Positions 10,595 to 22,829 are shown, numbered from the stretch's first letter. The stretch is DNA of 64,000 bases from Torymus aiolomorphi (GCA_036365515.1 CM070873.1:222382876-222446875); one strand, 5' to 3'. Program-made: numbers and translations. The notes: generated by a model not told the origin, from the letters alone.

Positions 10595-11370
10595 TGTGTG
10601 TGTGTGTGTGTGTATGCCTGGATCTCAGCTTCTACTCGGTCGATTTTGACCGGACAGGTCTCATTTTTTTTGTTTTTTTTCGTAATGGCGGATCAAAAAT
10701 CAGTTTTTGATTGGGGCGATGCGTTTTTGTTTTTTTTTTTTTCAAATTTTCGATTTTCTCAAAACTGTTTTTTGATTTTTTTTAATGATAGGATCGAGTT
10801 ATTCGAATCTGATGGGTAGCATTCGAAAGAGAATTAAAATACCTATATTTTCTAAAAAAAAAAAGTTTCTAGCTATCACGGTTCTTTTGTTATTAACAAA
10901 AACGTGTTTTTTTTTTAGAAGCTTATAACTCCTAAACTTAACGGTCAATTTTTTTGAGAAAAATCATGATAATACAGAATATAAATAGCTATAGTTTGTT
11001 AAAATTTGAATACATTTTGTAGGCTAGATTTTGAGTAAAAAATTGAAAAATGAAAAAATCAGTTTTGTATGTCCAACGATTACAAGAGTAAAATTGACTT
11101 AATGGCTTCAAAATTCCTTTTAGAGGTAGATTTTGTATAGTCTCGGTCGAGTTCTTTGGGCAAAATGATTGGTCCATAAATTTCAGAGATATTTGAGGTT
11201 AAAAATTTTTTGACATTTTTTAAAAATCGTAATTTCTCGAGAACGGCTATATGTATCTGAATGGAGTGGGTGGCATTCGAAAGAGAATTAAAATACCTAT
11301 ATTTTCTAAAAAAAATTAATTTTCTATCTATCACGGTTCTTTAGTTATCATCAAAAACAGAAACGTGTTT
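10403..11370 (+). repeat. dispersed repeat family R, copy C
   Basis: GCTTCCTCCTAGAGGAAGC at 10403-10421, a TG tract at 10519-10613, then the shared segment with GGTCAATTTTTTTGAG and AATCATGATAATAC and one subrepeat unit near 11185-11260. The sequence downstream to about 11400 partly repeats the start of the unit. Confidence 0.65.
10519..10613. repeat. (TG)n microsatellite
   Basis: Long TG tract inside repeat R copy C. Confidence 0.95.
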
Positions 11371-11599
11371 TTTTTTAAAACTCATAACTCCGCTACCGCT
11401 ACCTACCGATACGATATCTACCGCTAGGTGGTGTGGAATGAGGAAACGTCATTGATAGGTATACGATGATTTTTTTTTAATTTTTAAAAAACCACCGAAC
11501 AAAAAGAATTAAAATGTTTAAAAATTATATCTATTATAATCTATTATAATTATGAATTATGCATTATGAATACATTATATTCTGCATTATTATAATTTG

Positions 11600-11765
11600 T
11601 ACCACTCTAACCTCAAAATCATAACTTTAATATGATTATTCGGCTCTCGTGGTATAAAATACGGTTCGAAACTAGTGCGTAAGAAGATTTTTGCGCTTCG
11701 CTCGTGCGAAAAATGTCACATAAGCTAAATAATCACCTTCCGCACTCGTGTCGAAATGTACTATT
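11600..11765. repeat. dispersed repeat with GTGCGAAAAATGTCACAT, copy 1
   Basis: A block running from a CCACTCTAACCTCAAAATCA segment through CTCGTGCGAAAAATGTCACAT to TTCCGCACTCGTGTCGAAA. The same pieces recur, rearranged, at 17850-17985. No coding capacity. Confidence 0.55.
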
Positions 11766-12304
11766 ATTTGTGAGTTGTGAATTTTTTAAAAAAAACACGT
11801 TTTTGTTAATAACAAAAGAACAATGATAGCTATAAATTTAAACTTAATTAACTATACTTTATGAAAAAAATATATTTTAGTGTTACGTTTTTACTCGTTC
11901 ATTTCTAGGATATGCTTTAATTAGGGCACACAAATATGGACAGGCACGCTAATACGGAGCACTACCCTACATATAGGAACGATATACGTTAATTTGGAGA
12001 AAGCTACGTGCCAATGAATTGGCAGCGGGTTTTATCCCATTATACAGTGTACGAACATTTTAAATTAAATTTGAATTAAATTGGAAGAATAATGGCCGCT
12101 GTTACAAAAATTAATGTTTTCAATCATTTATCCAAAAATAATTCTGGCAATAATTTGAATTCTAAGTAGTATATAATTTTCATATTTACGCGCTGAACTC
12201 AGTTATGTTTTAATATGGTAACTTTTGCATAATTACAATATTCTAGTTGGTAGCGATAACACTAGCACCAAAAGCTATGTTTGATTCCCGTAAGGTGGCG
12301 AAAG
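11766..12304. other. repeat debris, no gene
   Basis: Contains a partial copy of repeat R (AACAAAAGAACAATGATAGCTA), a lone end of the GAGGAAGC element near 11997-12035, and a CCGTATTAGC-type end near 11930-11980 that resembles one near 8870. Confidence 0.45.
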
Positions 12305-12505
12305 TTATAAACGTAGGTAGGGTGGTAAAATACGTTGGAAGCGTAGGGAAAGAAAGCAGTTCTATAATTTGTTTATGATATTTAAGACGTTAATACATTA
12401 TAACAATCATTCTTTGGTAAAAAATGTTTTGGCTGTGTGCAATACAATACAAAAGATATATTTTTGTATTTCCACAATACTTTCTACCACCCTACCTACA
12501 TTAAC
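12305..12505. mobile_element. small TIR element
   Basis: Inverted ends: ACGTAGGTAGGGTGGTAAAA at 12311-12330 against TTTCTACCACCCTACCTACA at 12481-12500. About 150 bp lies between them, with no coding frame. Confidence 0.6.
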
Positions 12506-12921
12506 CTTTTCAACGCGAATAACTGCATACAAAATATAAAAATGGGTTCTCATACATTTGCAAAAAATGGGTAGGAACAGTATCACGCAATTCAGAAGAG
12601 GCACCGTGATATTTTCATGTCACGATTAATGGGAGTCCTACACGGAAAAAATTTAGGATCTCCAGACCTCCGGTATATATGGACTCCGTGCAATACCATC
12701 GATCGTCTTAATTTATGACGAATTTGGAATTAAGGCGCATCCGAAGTTGAACCTGTAAGAATCCAATATCTTCGGAGTCTTCACGATTCAAAAACGTATG
12801 TTCTGAACTCCAATTCGGTCATCCCCAGACTCTGAGATTTCCGGTATTGTAGCGATTGGACGTCTGAGGCTCCCATCTCTGGTATCGTGGCGCGACAGCG
12901 TTGAGAGAAGGGGAACGGTAT

Positions 12922-12923
12922 GT

Positions 12924-12966
<43 letters not shown>
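12922..12966. repeat. (TG)n microsatellite
   Basis: TG tract inside CACGG element 3. Confidence 0.95.
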
Positions 12967-12967
<1 letters not shown>

Positions 12968-13032
12968 TATTATTATAGTATAATATAGCACACACGTTTT
13001 GAACCGTTTATATATATATATATATATGTATA

Positions 13033-13212
<180 letters not shown>

Positions 13213-13527
13213 TATTATATTTATGAAGCGGCGCGCGTGAAATACGTCCGAATGTATAGTCGACCCGCCGAGATACCAAGAATGGGGGCCTGAGGACTCC
13301 ATCGGGCGGATCCCGACGGTACCGAAAGTCTCGGAGTCCCCGCCATTCCAATATGGCATACACATAATCCCATTTTGAGATCCGTACACAACCGAAATTG
13401 TTGGAGTCCACGCAATTCAATTTGGAAGTGACTACATTCAATTTTGGACGCGTACAGATACGGTATTTTTTAGATTTCTGTTAATTCCATACCTCCGACA
13501 TCCCAGGCTTCCAAATTTTTTTCCGTG

Positions 13528-14250
13528 TATAATAAGATCATAAAACGTCGGCGTCGCCAATACGAAAATGTGTATACAAGCATTAACATACATTGAATTA
13601 CAGAAGATTGCAAAATATAAATTTTAGTTTGATTTTGAATAAAGAGATATTAACAATGTTTCTTGACATGGATAAAGCAGATATTAAATCATGATGAACA
13701 AAATAATTTTGAAACTATAAAGAAAGAAGAGAATTGTTGTCTAGCATATAAATATATCAGTTAAATTAATTACCAACATTAGTTTGTTTTGATATATCAA
13801 GAGAATTTTACTGATTGATAATGATGACAATTTCTATAATGTTAACAAAATTCTTACATTTCTTACATCCTTACATCAAGCGATAATTTTCCAAGGATTC
13901 TCTAATTAGAAAATATTTAAGAACACTCATTCTTGTCTTATGAATTTCCAAGAAAAGATTTCCAAGTCAATTATTAAAATTAATCAATCATTACACGTGT
14001 TCTCATGAATAAGCTATCAGAGGAAAAACGATGGTAAAAAACGAACACAACAAAAAGAAAAAAAAATTTGAAGAGTTTAGTTTGGCTTATAATAACTAAG
14101 GGATTGATCGTAATTCTCAGAGAGATAAGATTCCGATGGACCGCGTACCTGGCTACTAACCAAATAACGATCGATCGAGGAAGAGCGAGAGGGCAAGAGA
14201 AAAAAAGAGGAGAAAGAGGAAGCGAATAATGTCTAGTGAAAGCGAAGCTC
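13528..14250. other. AT-rich, nothing recognised
   Basis: No gene, RNA or repeat boundary seen. Confidence 0.5.
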
Positions 14251-14261
14251 ATCCTTTATAG

Positions 14262-14600
14262 GCGTTTGTGCTTTTCTCTAAAATCTCGGCGCCGTCCGCT
14301 TGGCGCCCGAGAGAGCCGCTGCTGCCGGTGTTGCTGCCGCTGCTTATGCACACGCGCGCATCCCACGGAGGCTCCCCTTGGCCCCGGGCTACTGTCTCCC
14401 GGATTGATGTGTGGCCAATTATCGCTATTTTTATTGCATAATGAGGCTCCTTAATTACAATAGGCCCGATGGGTCTACTATTTTTAGGGGCTCCCGCATC
14501 TTCTACGATCTTGTACATGCGCGTATAAATCAATAGGCGAGCACGAAAAGCTGCACCAATTCCTGTTGAGTTAGTCAACGAAATCATTATTTAATTACGA
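14262..14600. promoter_or_regulatory. GC-rich island with homeodomain-type motif cluster
   Basis: A GC-rich block (14280-14400) runs into a compact stretch at 14414-14458 with CAATTATC, TTTATTGC, ATAATGAG and TTAATTAC. These resemble homeodomain binding cores. Open frames exist on both strands but show no domain or intron signals, so a regulatory reading is preferred. This is inference. Confidence 0.3.
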
Positions 14601-15640
14601 TCCGCGAAACATGTTCGTGTTCTACGGAGTAGAGTAAAACGAAGAGCTAATTAAAATTAATTTTCAAATCGGGTCCAATTAATATTCTTTTTTCTTTGCT
14701 TTTTTTTAGAATTTTTTTGAATTTTCAAATTACTATGTGTAATTGATCGAACTTGTATGCATGCATCAAATTTGCTGTAAAACAATATTGATTTTGTAAA
14801 ATATATTGTCATTTTACCTTTTTTAATATTGATAAAAATATTTAAGAAGACTTATTTATTTTGTAAATATTATTTGCATAACGTTATTTCTCTTTTGTCT
14901 GAATTAGAGCCACTGTGACATGAAAACAAAAAGTTTTGTCGCTTTTAAGTTAGCTGAGGGTACTGTTTGAAGGCCCCGCTTGAGATTTAAATCGTTTTTG
15001 CCAGCGGTGAGTTACGACCTGAAACTTTTTCGAGATTTTAGCATTTCACAGACGAAAAAAAGACTCCCTTGTATGAAATCGTCCGCTTGTATTATACGTC
15101 TTAATTTAGAACTGTAACATTGAATTTCAATGAGAATAGAAATCATTTATTACTTCAAAGACAAGTTTTATCATAAATACATTTATTTCAATACTTGTTA
15201 GTTCATACAATATTTATACATAAAAAACGAATAGTTTTAATTGAAAATACGTCAATTTACGGATGTATGTGCAATGCTTTAATACCGAATTAGTAAGTAA
15301 AATGAAAAGACAACAAAAAATTAAAGATTCGTGTAATTCATGTAATTGAAACGCGTAAAAATATGTTGATGACATCGACTTTTCATCTCAAATGGCTAAT
15401 TTTCGAAATATTTGACGCACCGAAAAGCTCATATTTCAAGTCATCGTCATCAGGCTCTCATCTCATTACTTGTACTTACGGCAGAACGGACAGAAGCAAT
15501 ATTAATAATAAAGCGAGCAGGTTCGCCTACAATAACATTTGTCTCAGTTACTCCGTACAAGATAGCCGTATAGACGTTTTTTCTGGGGACTCCTTTTTTA
15601 TGCATGCATTATGCGTATGTAGGCCGTGAGTAGATGGATA
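14601..15640. other. AT-rich, nothing recognised
   Basis: Only short open frames without protein-like composition. Confidence 0.5.
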
Positions 15641-15649
15641 AAAAGGGAT

Positions 15650-16560
15650 GGGTGGCACAGACTCAGAGAAAGGAGAGAAAGAGAAAACGATGAGTGAGGA
15701 TTCCCCTACTCTTTCTCTTTCCCTCTTTCTCTCGTTCTGCGTGCGCGCAGGCCCCCGAAAGTCAGCGGTGAAAAGCAAACGTGCGCGTCACGCGGTAGAA
15801 ACGAGCGCGAGCGAGGAGAAAAAGGGAAGAAGAGCGGCCGAGCGCGCTGGCAGAAGAGAGACGGAGAACTTGCTCGGGTTCCGCGAATCCACGTAATCGA
15901 TTCCGTCATGTCGCGGGACCACCCGTAAGGACCTAATAAATAAGTAATACGTTGGTTGAAAGGAGCGCCCCTTCGAAAGAAAGAGCTCCGCAGAGGGAGC
16001 GAGTGTGTGTGTGTGTGTGCGAGAGAAAGAACGAGTGAGACGAGAAGATCGGGAGAGAAAGAGAGAGGGAGATAGACATGTATACACATAGGCTACTTCT
16101 CTCATGCTTGCGGATGCATCGGAAGCAGCACGGCATGGAGGTGGACGAGGAGAAGGAGCGGGAGGAGGAATAGAAAGAGAAAGAGAGCTCTCTCGCACAC
16201 TCTCGACTTTAAAAAGGCTACCGTGAGGGAGAAAGAAGGAGGAGGGGGAGAGGAGATGTGCGCTCTGCTCTCCGTGTTCAGCCATAAGTTGCGACGTGGG
16301 AATAATGAAATCGTCGCTGGAACTGTCGCCATCGCGCTGCGGGACGCCGGGGGCCCGGCGATTTTTCAGTGGATTCGCGCACGCACGCGAATCGGCAGCG
16401 TCCGAGGAGATGGAGGCGCGATGACGCACAGGGAGAGGATGGGCTTTGACGGAGCGACTTTTCTTCGGACGGGACTGAGTAATGGAAACAGAGCTGCTCG
16501 TAGCGAGAAACATATTTTCTTCGCCGATGTCGGTTCCTCTTATTATTTTTCACGTCCTTA
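15650..16560. other. GC- and GA/CT-rich island
   Basis: Strand-asymmetric purine tracts (GAGAGAAAGAGAG types) mixed with CpG-rich sequence. Open frames occur in several frames on both strands, as expected from few stop codons in such composition, and none shows a known domain. It could be a promoter or enhancer region. Confidence 0.4.
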
Positions 16561-16885
16561 TCCTCCTGTTCGTTGGTCTCTCAGGATTAGGTTCGTATTA
16601 TTAAAAAGATTTGCTTGCATTGTTAATAAGATAGGCTGTTTTATTAAGCATCACTTACTGTATTATATGGACGAATCCATCCAAAATCGAACAGCCAGAG
16701 TATGCCCATATTACCGATTATTTTCGATTTGAAGTATGTTAGGCGTCTTTTAAAATTATTTCACACTTAATTTTTGAATTTTCAACTGTACTAAAATTGC
16801 ATTCGTCATGTACTTATACTATTCCAAATTTCTTCATATACTTGATTTTTAAATTATTTTTTTCAATGTTATTTTTAAACTGCTG

Positions 16886-17442
16886 CCCTGGTAGAAATTC
16901 AAATCATTTTTTAGGTAGTAAATGGCTAGTTTGAACCGAGACGGCAAAAAAATGGACTCCAGTTTTCTATCATAAGTGTAACGATTTTTTCAACCTATTT
17001 TTCATATTTATTGGTTGCAAAAATGGTCAAAATGTTGCACTATATAGTAATTTGGCATTTTAATACTAGTTAAATAGCTAGCCGATGAAGCCATTAAAAA
17101 TCTATTAACAAGTAATTTGTTATAGCGATGAGTGGAGAGAGATAGAGTCACGTGGCAAAATAACGATTTTGGTTTATATCTTATAAAATAAAGCTGTAAA
17201 TAGTACAAAGACTACCAAATTTTGTTTATATTCCGGTAAACTATCTCTCAAGATTATAAGTTTTACAATATGTGATTAAATTATTATGAAATTTTAATGT
17301 GAAGATTTTGAGGTTAGGTCCATTCCATAAAATGGGAGAAATTGATGGAAAAAAGCGTTACACTTGTGTCTAATAACTAGCCATTTCAAATGACCAGTTT
17401 CTGTTTTCCTGCCCATTCTTAATGGACTCATTTTTACCAGGG
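16886..17442. mobile_element. TIR element with CCCTGGTA ends
   Basis: Starts CCCTGGTAGAAATTC at 16886 and ends TTTTTACCAGGG at 17442. Inner matches include CATAAGTGTAACG near 16971 against CGTTACACTTGTG near 17355. A second start, CCCTGGTAGAAATCG, is at 17745 without its partner. Confidence 0.6.
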
Positions 17443-17744
17443 TATCGTTCTACAAGTTTTTTAAGCTTAAATGTAATAATTATCACTATTTTACTCGGTT
17501 TCAAGCACACTTTCACTCCCTGCAAGGTATTTTGAAAAAAAATGCACTTTTTAGATAAATATATTTTCCTCAAAAACATTATTTTTTGGACGAAATTATT
17601 CATGGTAATAGAGGGTGTAAATACCTATAACAAATCATGTGTGTTAGACCAACTATATTTTTGCATTGAAAGAAAACATTAAAAGAAAATACAATTTTTA
17701 GTAATGCATGTACATTAACCTGTGTACACTGTACACACGTACAC

Positions 17745-17985
17745 CCTGGTAGAAATCGACTGCATTATTTACCTAATAAATAGCTAGTTTCCCCAATAAT
17801 CGCCAAAAACTAGACACTTTTCTTGACCATTTCTATCTATCGATGAAACGATTCGCTCGTGCGAAAAATGTCACATGAAGTAAATAATCAGCTTCCGCAC
17901 TCGTTTCGAACGGTATTTTATACCACGAGCGCCGAAAAATCATACCAAAGTTGTGATTTTGAGGTTAGAGTGGTATAAAATTTAA
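17745..17985. repeat. partial CCCTGGTA element joined to the GTGCGAAAAATGTCACAT repeat, copy 2
   Basis: A lone CCCTGGTAGAAA end at 17745 is followed near 17860-17985 by CTCGTGCGAAAAATGTCACAT, TTCCGCACTCGTTTCGAA and TTTTGAGGTTAGAGTGGTAT, the same pieces as at 11600-11765. Confidence 0.5.
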
Positions 17986-18110
17986 TAATGTTAAAATCAG
18001 AAGATTGGTAAACAAAGGAAATTTTATTGTATGTTGTATTCTTCAATTATTGTTGCGGCCGATTAATATTATCAATGTACATATTTATCAAATTACCACT
18101 AAACTCCGTA

Positions 18111-18112
<2 letters not shown>

Positions 18113-18176
<64 letters not shown>
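18113..18176. repeat. (GA)n microsatellite
   Basis: About 32 GA units. Confidence 0.97.
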
Positions 18177-18177
<1 letters not shown>

Positions 18178-18179
18178 AA

Positions 18180-19390
18180 ATGGCCTTGTCAAATATGTAA
18201 ATATTTGTGTTTATACTTACACATATTATTTTTTTTTCAAAATTCGAACAGTAAGGCTTCTCGAAGGATGTGGAAGTTTTGCTCGCTCTCTTCCCGTCGA
18301 GTTGCGGAGTTAAGAAGTCGCGAGAGCCCACTGACTTTTTCAACAATAAATCCACTCAGTCTCAAAATGGAACTGCCCGTGTATTTCTTTTAAATCTTCC
18401 TCTTGCACACTCAATCTTCTATTCGTTAGAGCCGACTTCCTTCGCATGATCAGCGCCAAAATAGTTATTTCTGACTTTCTTAATTTCTGAAAGGCGTTAT
18501 CAATTATTTTTTTATAAACACCTTTTAAATCTCCCCAAGAATTATTATTCAAACAACTTAATCATGATAAAAATGAGGTTACCTCCACTATTTACAAAAA
18601 TTAATAAAACAACATTGAGGTGAATCGTTAAAATAAAATTGTATGAAAGAAAAGTTTCCTAAAAATATGCCTAAATAAATTAATAGATCAACGTTTCGAT
18701 ATTAATTGTAATTTAAAATACGAGAAACTTATCGGGGAAATGATAAAAAGATACGATAAATTAAAGAAAAATTGGTGTTGAATTTACGTGGCTAATAATA
18801 GATAATCAAATTATCAAAATTATTCCGAAACTAATACCTAATACTATAAAAAATTTACATAAATTTACGTAATCAAGGAGCAAATTTGACTTTGAACTTA
18901 CAAGGAGAATGTATGATCATCCTACTCATGGCAACTTCGCTCAAGCTTTTAAATAATAGATTTTTTGGTGGGAGAATATAAAGAATGCTGCAATAGTAGA
19001 CGTGAAGCTCAAAAAATCTCGCGTTATTGATATTTTTAGTTTCATTTTTTTTAAATATGACACTCTTTCAAATTCTATCATTCAATCTATAAAACTTTTT
19101 TATACTTATTGCGGTATTTTGCCCATTCTTTCATCAATAACGTATCCTAAACTTTAAGCAGAATCAGTGATCAGAAAGTAGTAACACTCTCCTAGTTAGT
19201 ATGATAACAAAAAAAACACCCCAGTATTATCCGGTAATGACTACATATTATACATATGAAACAGGAAGAAAATTCATGTTGACCAGACTGATTTTTAAGT
19301 AAATAAAACCTCAGGCTTCGTCTAAATTCGATTTTGATCATAATCATCATTTAAAACAGATAAATACTGTAAGCAAATTGATTTTATTTC
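18180..19390. other. AT-rich, nothing recognised
   Basis: No gene or clear repeat. It lies directly upstream of the dead retrotransposon and may include its lost 5' part. Confidence 0.45.
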
Positions 19391-20011
19391 TGACTTTAAT
19401 ACCCCACTGTATAGCTCTTCTGTTCTCCCACACTCTTCTACAGTAGCTCCAGGTAATGCAATCGCGTTTACGTCTTTAACACGTTCAAGCGACGCCTCCA
19501 AGATCTTAGTATCAAATCGTCATGCCTTTGACTTAAGCCCCCCTCCTGACGCGATGACCATCTTCCCTACTCTATCTGATCCCCATTCAATCTCACAAGT
19601 ACCTCGCCCCCGTTCACTTACTTTTCTTCACTAAGCAGCGTCTCTTCTTCTTCCTTCCGCACCTGTCCTCACACTCTTCGATATTTTCCTCGATCCATTT
19701 CAAAGTCACACACAAACCTCCAACAGGCTCTTCCCTCCTTACTCACCTTAAAATTTTAACCCATTTCTCAGACAGAACTGGACGCTATCATTACAAAATG
19801 CGGATCAAAAATCAACTTATCCCCAGGTCTTGATAAAATCTACCACTTTATCGTCGCCGACCTCTCTGACTCTAATCTTGCCGCTTTACGAGAAGTTTTC
19901 AACGAAATCTTTCAAAAGACGCGGTGCCCAGAACCCTGGAACAAATTCCTTGTATTACTGTATTTACATTAAAGACAACACTGACAAATTTCGACCCTTC
20001 TTTTTAACCCA

Positions 20012-20176
20012 CTCTCTAAATTAAATTCAGTGAAAAATCACTATTTTAGAGTGTATCACTGTGTACCACTGATAATTCAGTCTATATATACTATTTCAGA
20101 GTTCATATGCACTATTTCGACAGTGCCCGACTATACACTCTAAAATAGTTATTTTCACTGAACTTAATTTAGAGAG
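20012..20176. mobile_element. MITE of the CTCTCTAAA family, copy A
   Basis: Near-perfect inverted ends (CTCTCTAAATTAA... and ...TTAATTTAGAGAG) enclose a ~100-bp interior rich in CAGTG/CACTG. It is inserted within the reverse transcriptase, between the RPFF and LLKLLERL motifs. The same end sequence marks copies B and C. Confidence 0.75.
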
Positions 20177-20279
20177 CAGTCCCTCCTCAAACTCCTCGAA
20201 AGACTTTTCCACAACAGACTTATTGGATATCTCGAATATCACCACCTGCTTCCTCACTCACAATTCGATTTTCATAAAA

Positions 20280-20463
20280 ACAGTTCCTACATTTTTTTTT
20301 GGTTGGTAAAAGCGCTTATGGTAGGATGTGAATCGTATGTGTGTCTTGAATCCGATGGCCAATTGTCGCCAGGAAAGGTTTAAATAAATGAGCACCATTT
20401 ATTTAAACCTTTCCTGGTAGACAATTGGCCATCGGATTCAAGACACACATACAGTTCCTACAT
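20280..20463. mobile_element. hairpin insert with 13-bp target-site duplication
   Basis: ACAGTTCCTACAT is duplicated at 20280-20292 and 20451-20463. The insert begins with a T run and contains arms of about 55 bp (20335-20389 and 20397-20451) that are nearly perfect inverted repeats with a loop of only ~7 bases. The T run plus a long duplication suggest retroposition of an RNA hairpin on the minus strand. Confidence 0.65.
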
Positions 20464-22295
20464 ATTAACCACTACCATATAAACAACCTTCACTAACAAC
20501 GAATTCGTTGCAGCACTTCTTCTAGGCGTCAAAGCTGTCTTCGACGGGATAGACCTTGGCCTCCAGGTCGAGACTCTGCGCGACCTGGGCCTTCCGAAGT
20601 ATTGTTGAAGATTTCTCTACAATCTGACCTCACAAAACTTCGTATACTTTAAATTGACTACATTAGTGGCTACATCACTGCCTTCCCCTCTCCCTCATTA
20701 TAAAATTGATTCCAAGAGCACCAACTCACAGCTATCTGAGAACTGCAAATATCTCAACTTTCCAGACGATGTCACTGTTTACGTTTTCTTGAAAGATCTT
20801 TAGCCCGTATCAGCAAGTACTTTAACTTTTTAGGCCTTTCCCTCTCAATAATGTTTCATTAAAAACAAAATCAATAATCACTCTCAAACGCGTTCATACC
20901 CTCGAACACTCTATCATATACTAAGTAGATGGGAAGCGCATCCAGGTGGCTTCATTCCTTGGTATCGGTCTAGACTTTCATGGTACAGCCACGTGAATTT
21001 GATCCTCAGAAAATGCACCAACCACGTCGATATTATTCGATTCATGCGCACATCCTCGTGCGGTACCCATTCTGATATTCAAATCCAAATCTACAAGTCT
21101 CTCATCCTCAGTAGTCCTTCCCCCTAGCTATACCTTGTTGCACAAACTCGGGCCATGTAAGGCAAAGCTTTACGCTTTTCCCTGGATTTATGCAAATTTA
21201 TATCTAACAGAGTAGTTTATACTAAATCTGGAGAACCTCCTATCACTTATATCACTTCTATTCGTCAGTTCCAAATATCCTCAAAATATTTCCTTTGCTG
21301 TCTCTTAATCTCCAACCGCCCCACTGTTGAATCTAACAGCTTATCTCACAGCTCCTAGTTTCTCGTTAAAACACCCTCTGATAATCACAGTTTCCAACTA
21401 CCATAAATACAAAGACTCTATTTAGACTACTCATATTCTGTAACTTCTTTTCATTAGAACCACATAACTCACTCCTAATATTAGCGCAAATAGAGGCAGG
21501 GTCGTAAGCAATGTCGCACACTTCTCCAAAGAATTCCACAAACTCTTATGCTTCTATATGCTCCCCTCTCTATACGTATCGCCTTCTACATAGACGGCTC
21601 AAAAGCCGGCCCGGAAAACTATGCGGACCTACCAATCTACTCCCTTATTAAATTACCCTACAATTCTAAGGTCGCATCTTTTCTCTAGCATCTATTTTTT
21701 CCGCAGGAGCTCTTGCAATACCCCTCACTCTATCATACATTATCACTAAAAATATCTCTCGCTCTACCATCTTCACAGACTCCCTAAACATGCTGCAAGC
21801 CCTCGAAAATTCTACCGAAATCATCTTCTCTGCGCGCTCCTTTATATTCAGAATAAAAGAGTTATATTCCAGGCTTAAGGCTAGGAGCCACTCTGTCGTC
21901 CTCATACGAATTCTCGGTCACTCGAAAATTCATGGCGACGAAAAGATATACAGCTTAGTCAAACGCGGGTATTAATCTTGTTTACCCGCATATGACAAGC
22001 AATCATTACAATCTAGCATATAGCCTACACTGCAAAAATCCCTCCAAATCCCCATACTGGCCATACAGCGACGAAGCAAGACATCTTAATCACATCTTCT
22101 GGCTTTGTTCCCAATATAATACCCAGCGCCACACTTTCCCAAGGTCTCTCACCAACCTGAAATTCTTCTTATTCTTCATCATTTCGCAATTTCCTTTCAA
22201 CCCAAGATCGGACACAATCTGCACTTTTCATGGATTCCTAAAAGATTGCAGTATTTCACTATAACTTCGTTCCCCTCTACTCTCACTCGCCCTTA

Positions 22296-22464
22296 CTCTC
22301 TGAATTTAAATCAGTGCATATGCACTGATACCAAATCAGTGGTACACCTATAACTGATAATGAGTGAAAATCCACCGATAATTAGTGAATACTCACTGAT
22401 TACCAGTTATAAGTATGATACTGATTTGATATCAGTGCAAATACATTGATTCTAATTTAGAAAG
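22296..22464. mobile_element. MITE of the CTCTCTAAA family, copy B
   Basis: Ends CTCTCTGAATTTAAATC and GAATC..AATTTAG/CTTTCT-type inverted match, flanked by TA on both sides (22294-22295 and 22465-22466). The interior has CAGTG/ACTGAT palindromes like copy A. It sits just downstream of the dead retrotransposon. Confidence 0.65.
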
Positions 22465-22558
22465 TACATGCCTTCTTCACACAGTACTATTTTGTCATCC
22501 TCAAATAAGTATCATCCCATCGGTAAACTCTGGATGAACACACACCATTCTGTGAAGC

Positions 22559-22823
22559 ACATGTACTTATCATGAAAAAGCAGTCCCTGAGGAGGAGCCG
22601 GAGCGGGCTCGAAACGTTGGGCAATTTGGTGGTGGGGGGCAGTCAGATCGTCCTTTGCTAACAAAGTTTTTTCCAGGTTTTAATTAAGTTTTTATTTCAG
22701 ATTCTGCGGGGGTGATTATAAACAAGGGCAATCTGACTGCCATAAATATTAATTATTTTAATTTAATTTGTAAGATTGTAAGACAGATGGAAAAATTCTT
22801 ATCAGTTGACATGTACTTATCAT
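22559..22823 (+). mobile_element. Penelope-like retroelement fragment, copy 2, with 15-bp target-site duplication
   Basis: ACATGTACTTATCAT is duplicated exactly at 22559-22573 and 22809-22823, so the insert is 22574-22808. It is the reverse orientation of part of the insert at 699-1047 and carries a hammerhead-like core at 22587-22615. Unlike copy 1 it lacks the second inverted arm, so it is 5'-truncated or a simpler form. Confidence 0.75.
22587..22615 (+). ncRNA. hammerhead-ribozyme-like core
   Basis: CTGAGGA at 22587-22593, paired GAGCC/GGCTC as stem II, then GAAAC at 22611-22615. The core is base-for-base the same as that at 906-934. An 11-bp inverted pair (GGCAGTCAGAT and ATCTGACTGCC) lies 3' of it. 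Confidence 0.62.
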
Positions 22824-22829
22824 TAATAT

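Larger units (their letters stand above)
19400..22264 (+). pseudogene. dead I/Jockey/R1-type non-LTR retrotransposon (reverse transcriptase and RNase H)
   Basis: Translation in shifting frames gives family landmarks in the right order. At 19778-19971 comes LDAIITKCGSK...SPGLDKIYHFIVADL, FNEIFQK and a PEPWNKFLVLLY end, the fingers part of a LINE reverse transcriptase. A RPFF...LLKLLERLFHNRL stretch follows, split by a MITE. At 20741-20788 NCKYLNFPDDVTVYVF is the degenerate catalytic YADD region. At 21594-21614 FYIDGSK is the RNase H start. Near 22069-22115 SDEARHLNHIFWLCSQY matches the C-terminal zinc-knuckle region. Stops, frameshifts and two inserts show it cannot make a working enzyme. The upstream endonuclease part is not recognisable. 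Clade assignment is by motif only. Confidence 0.82.
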
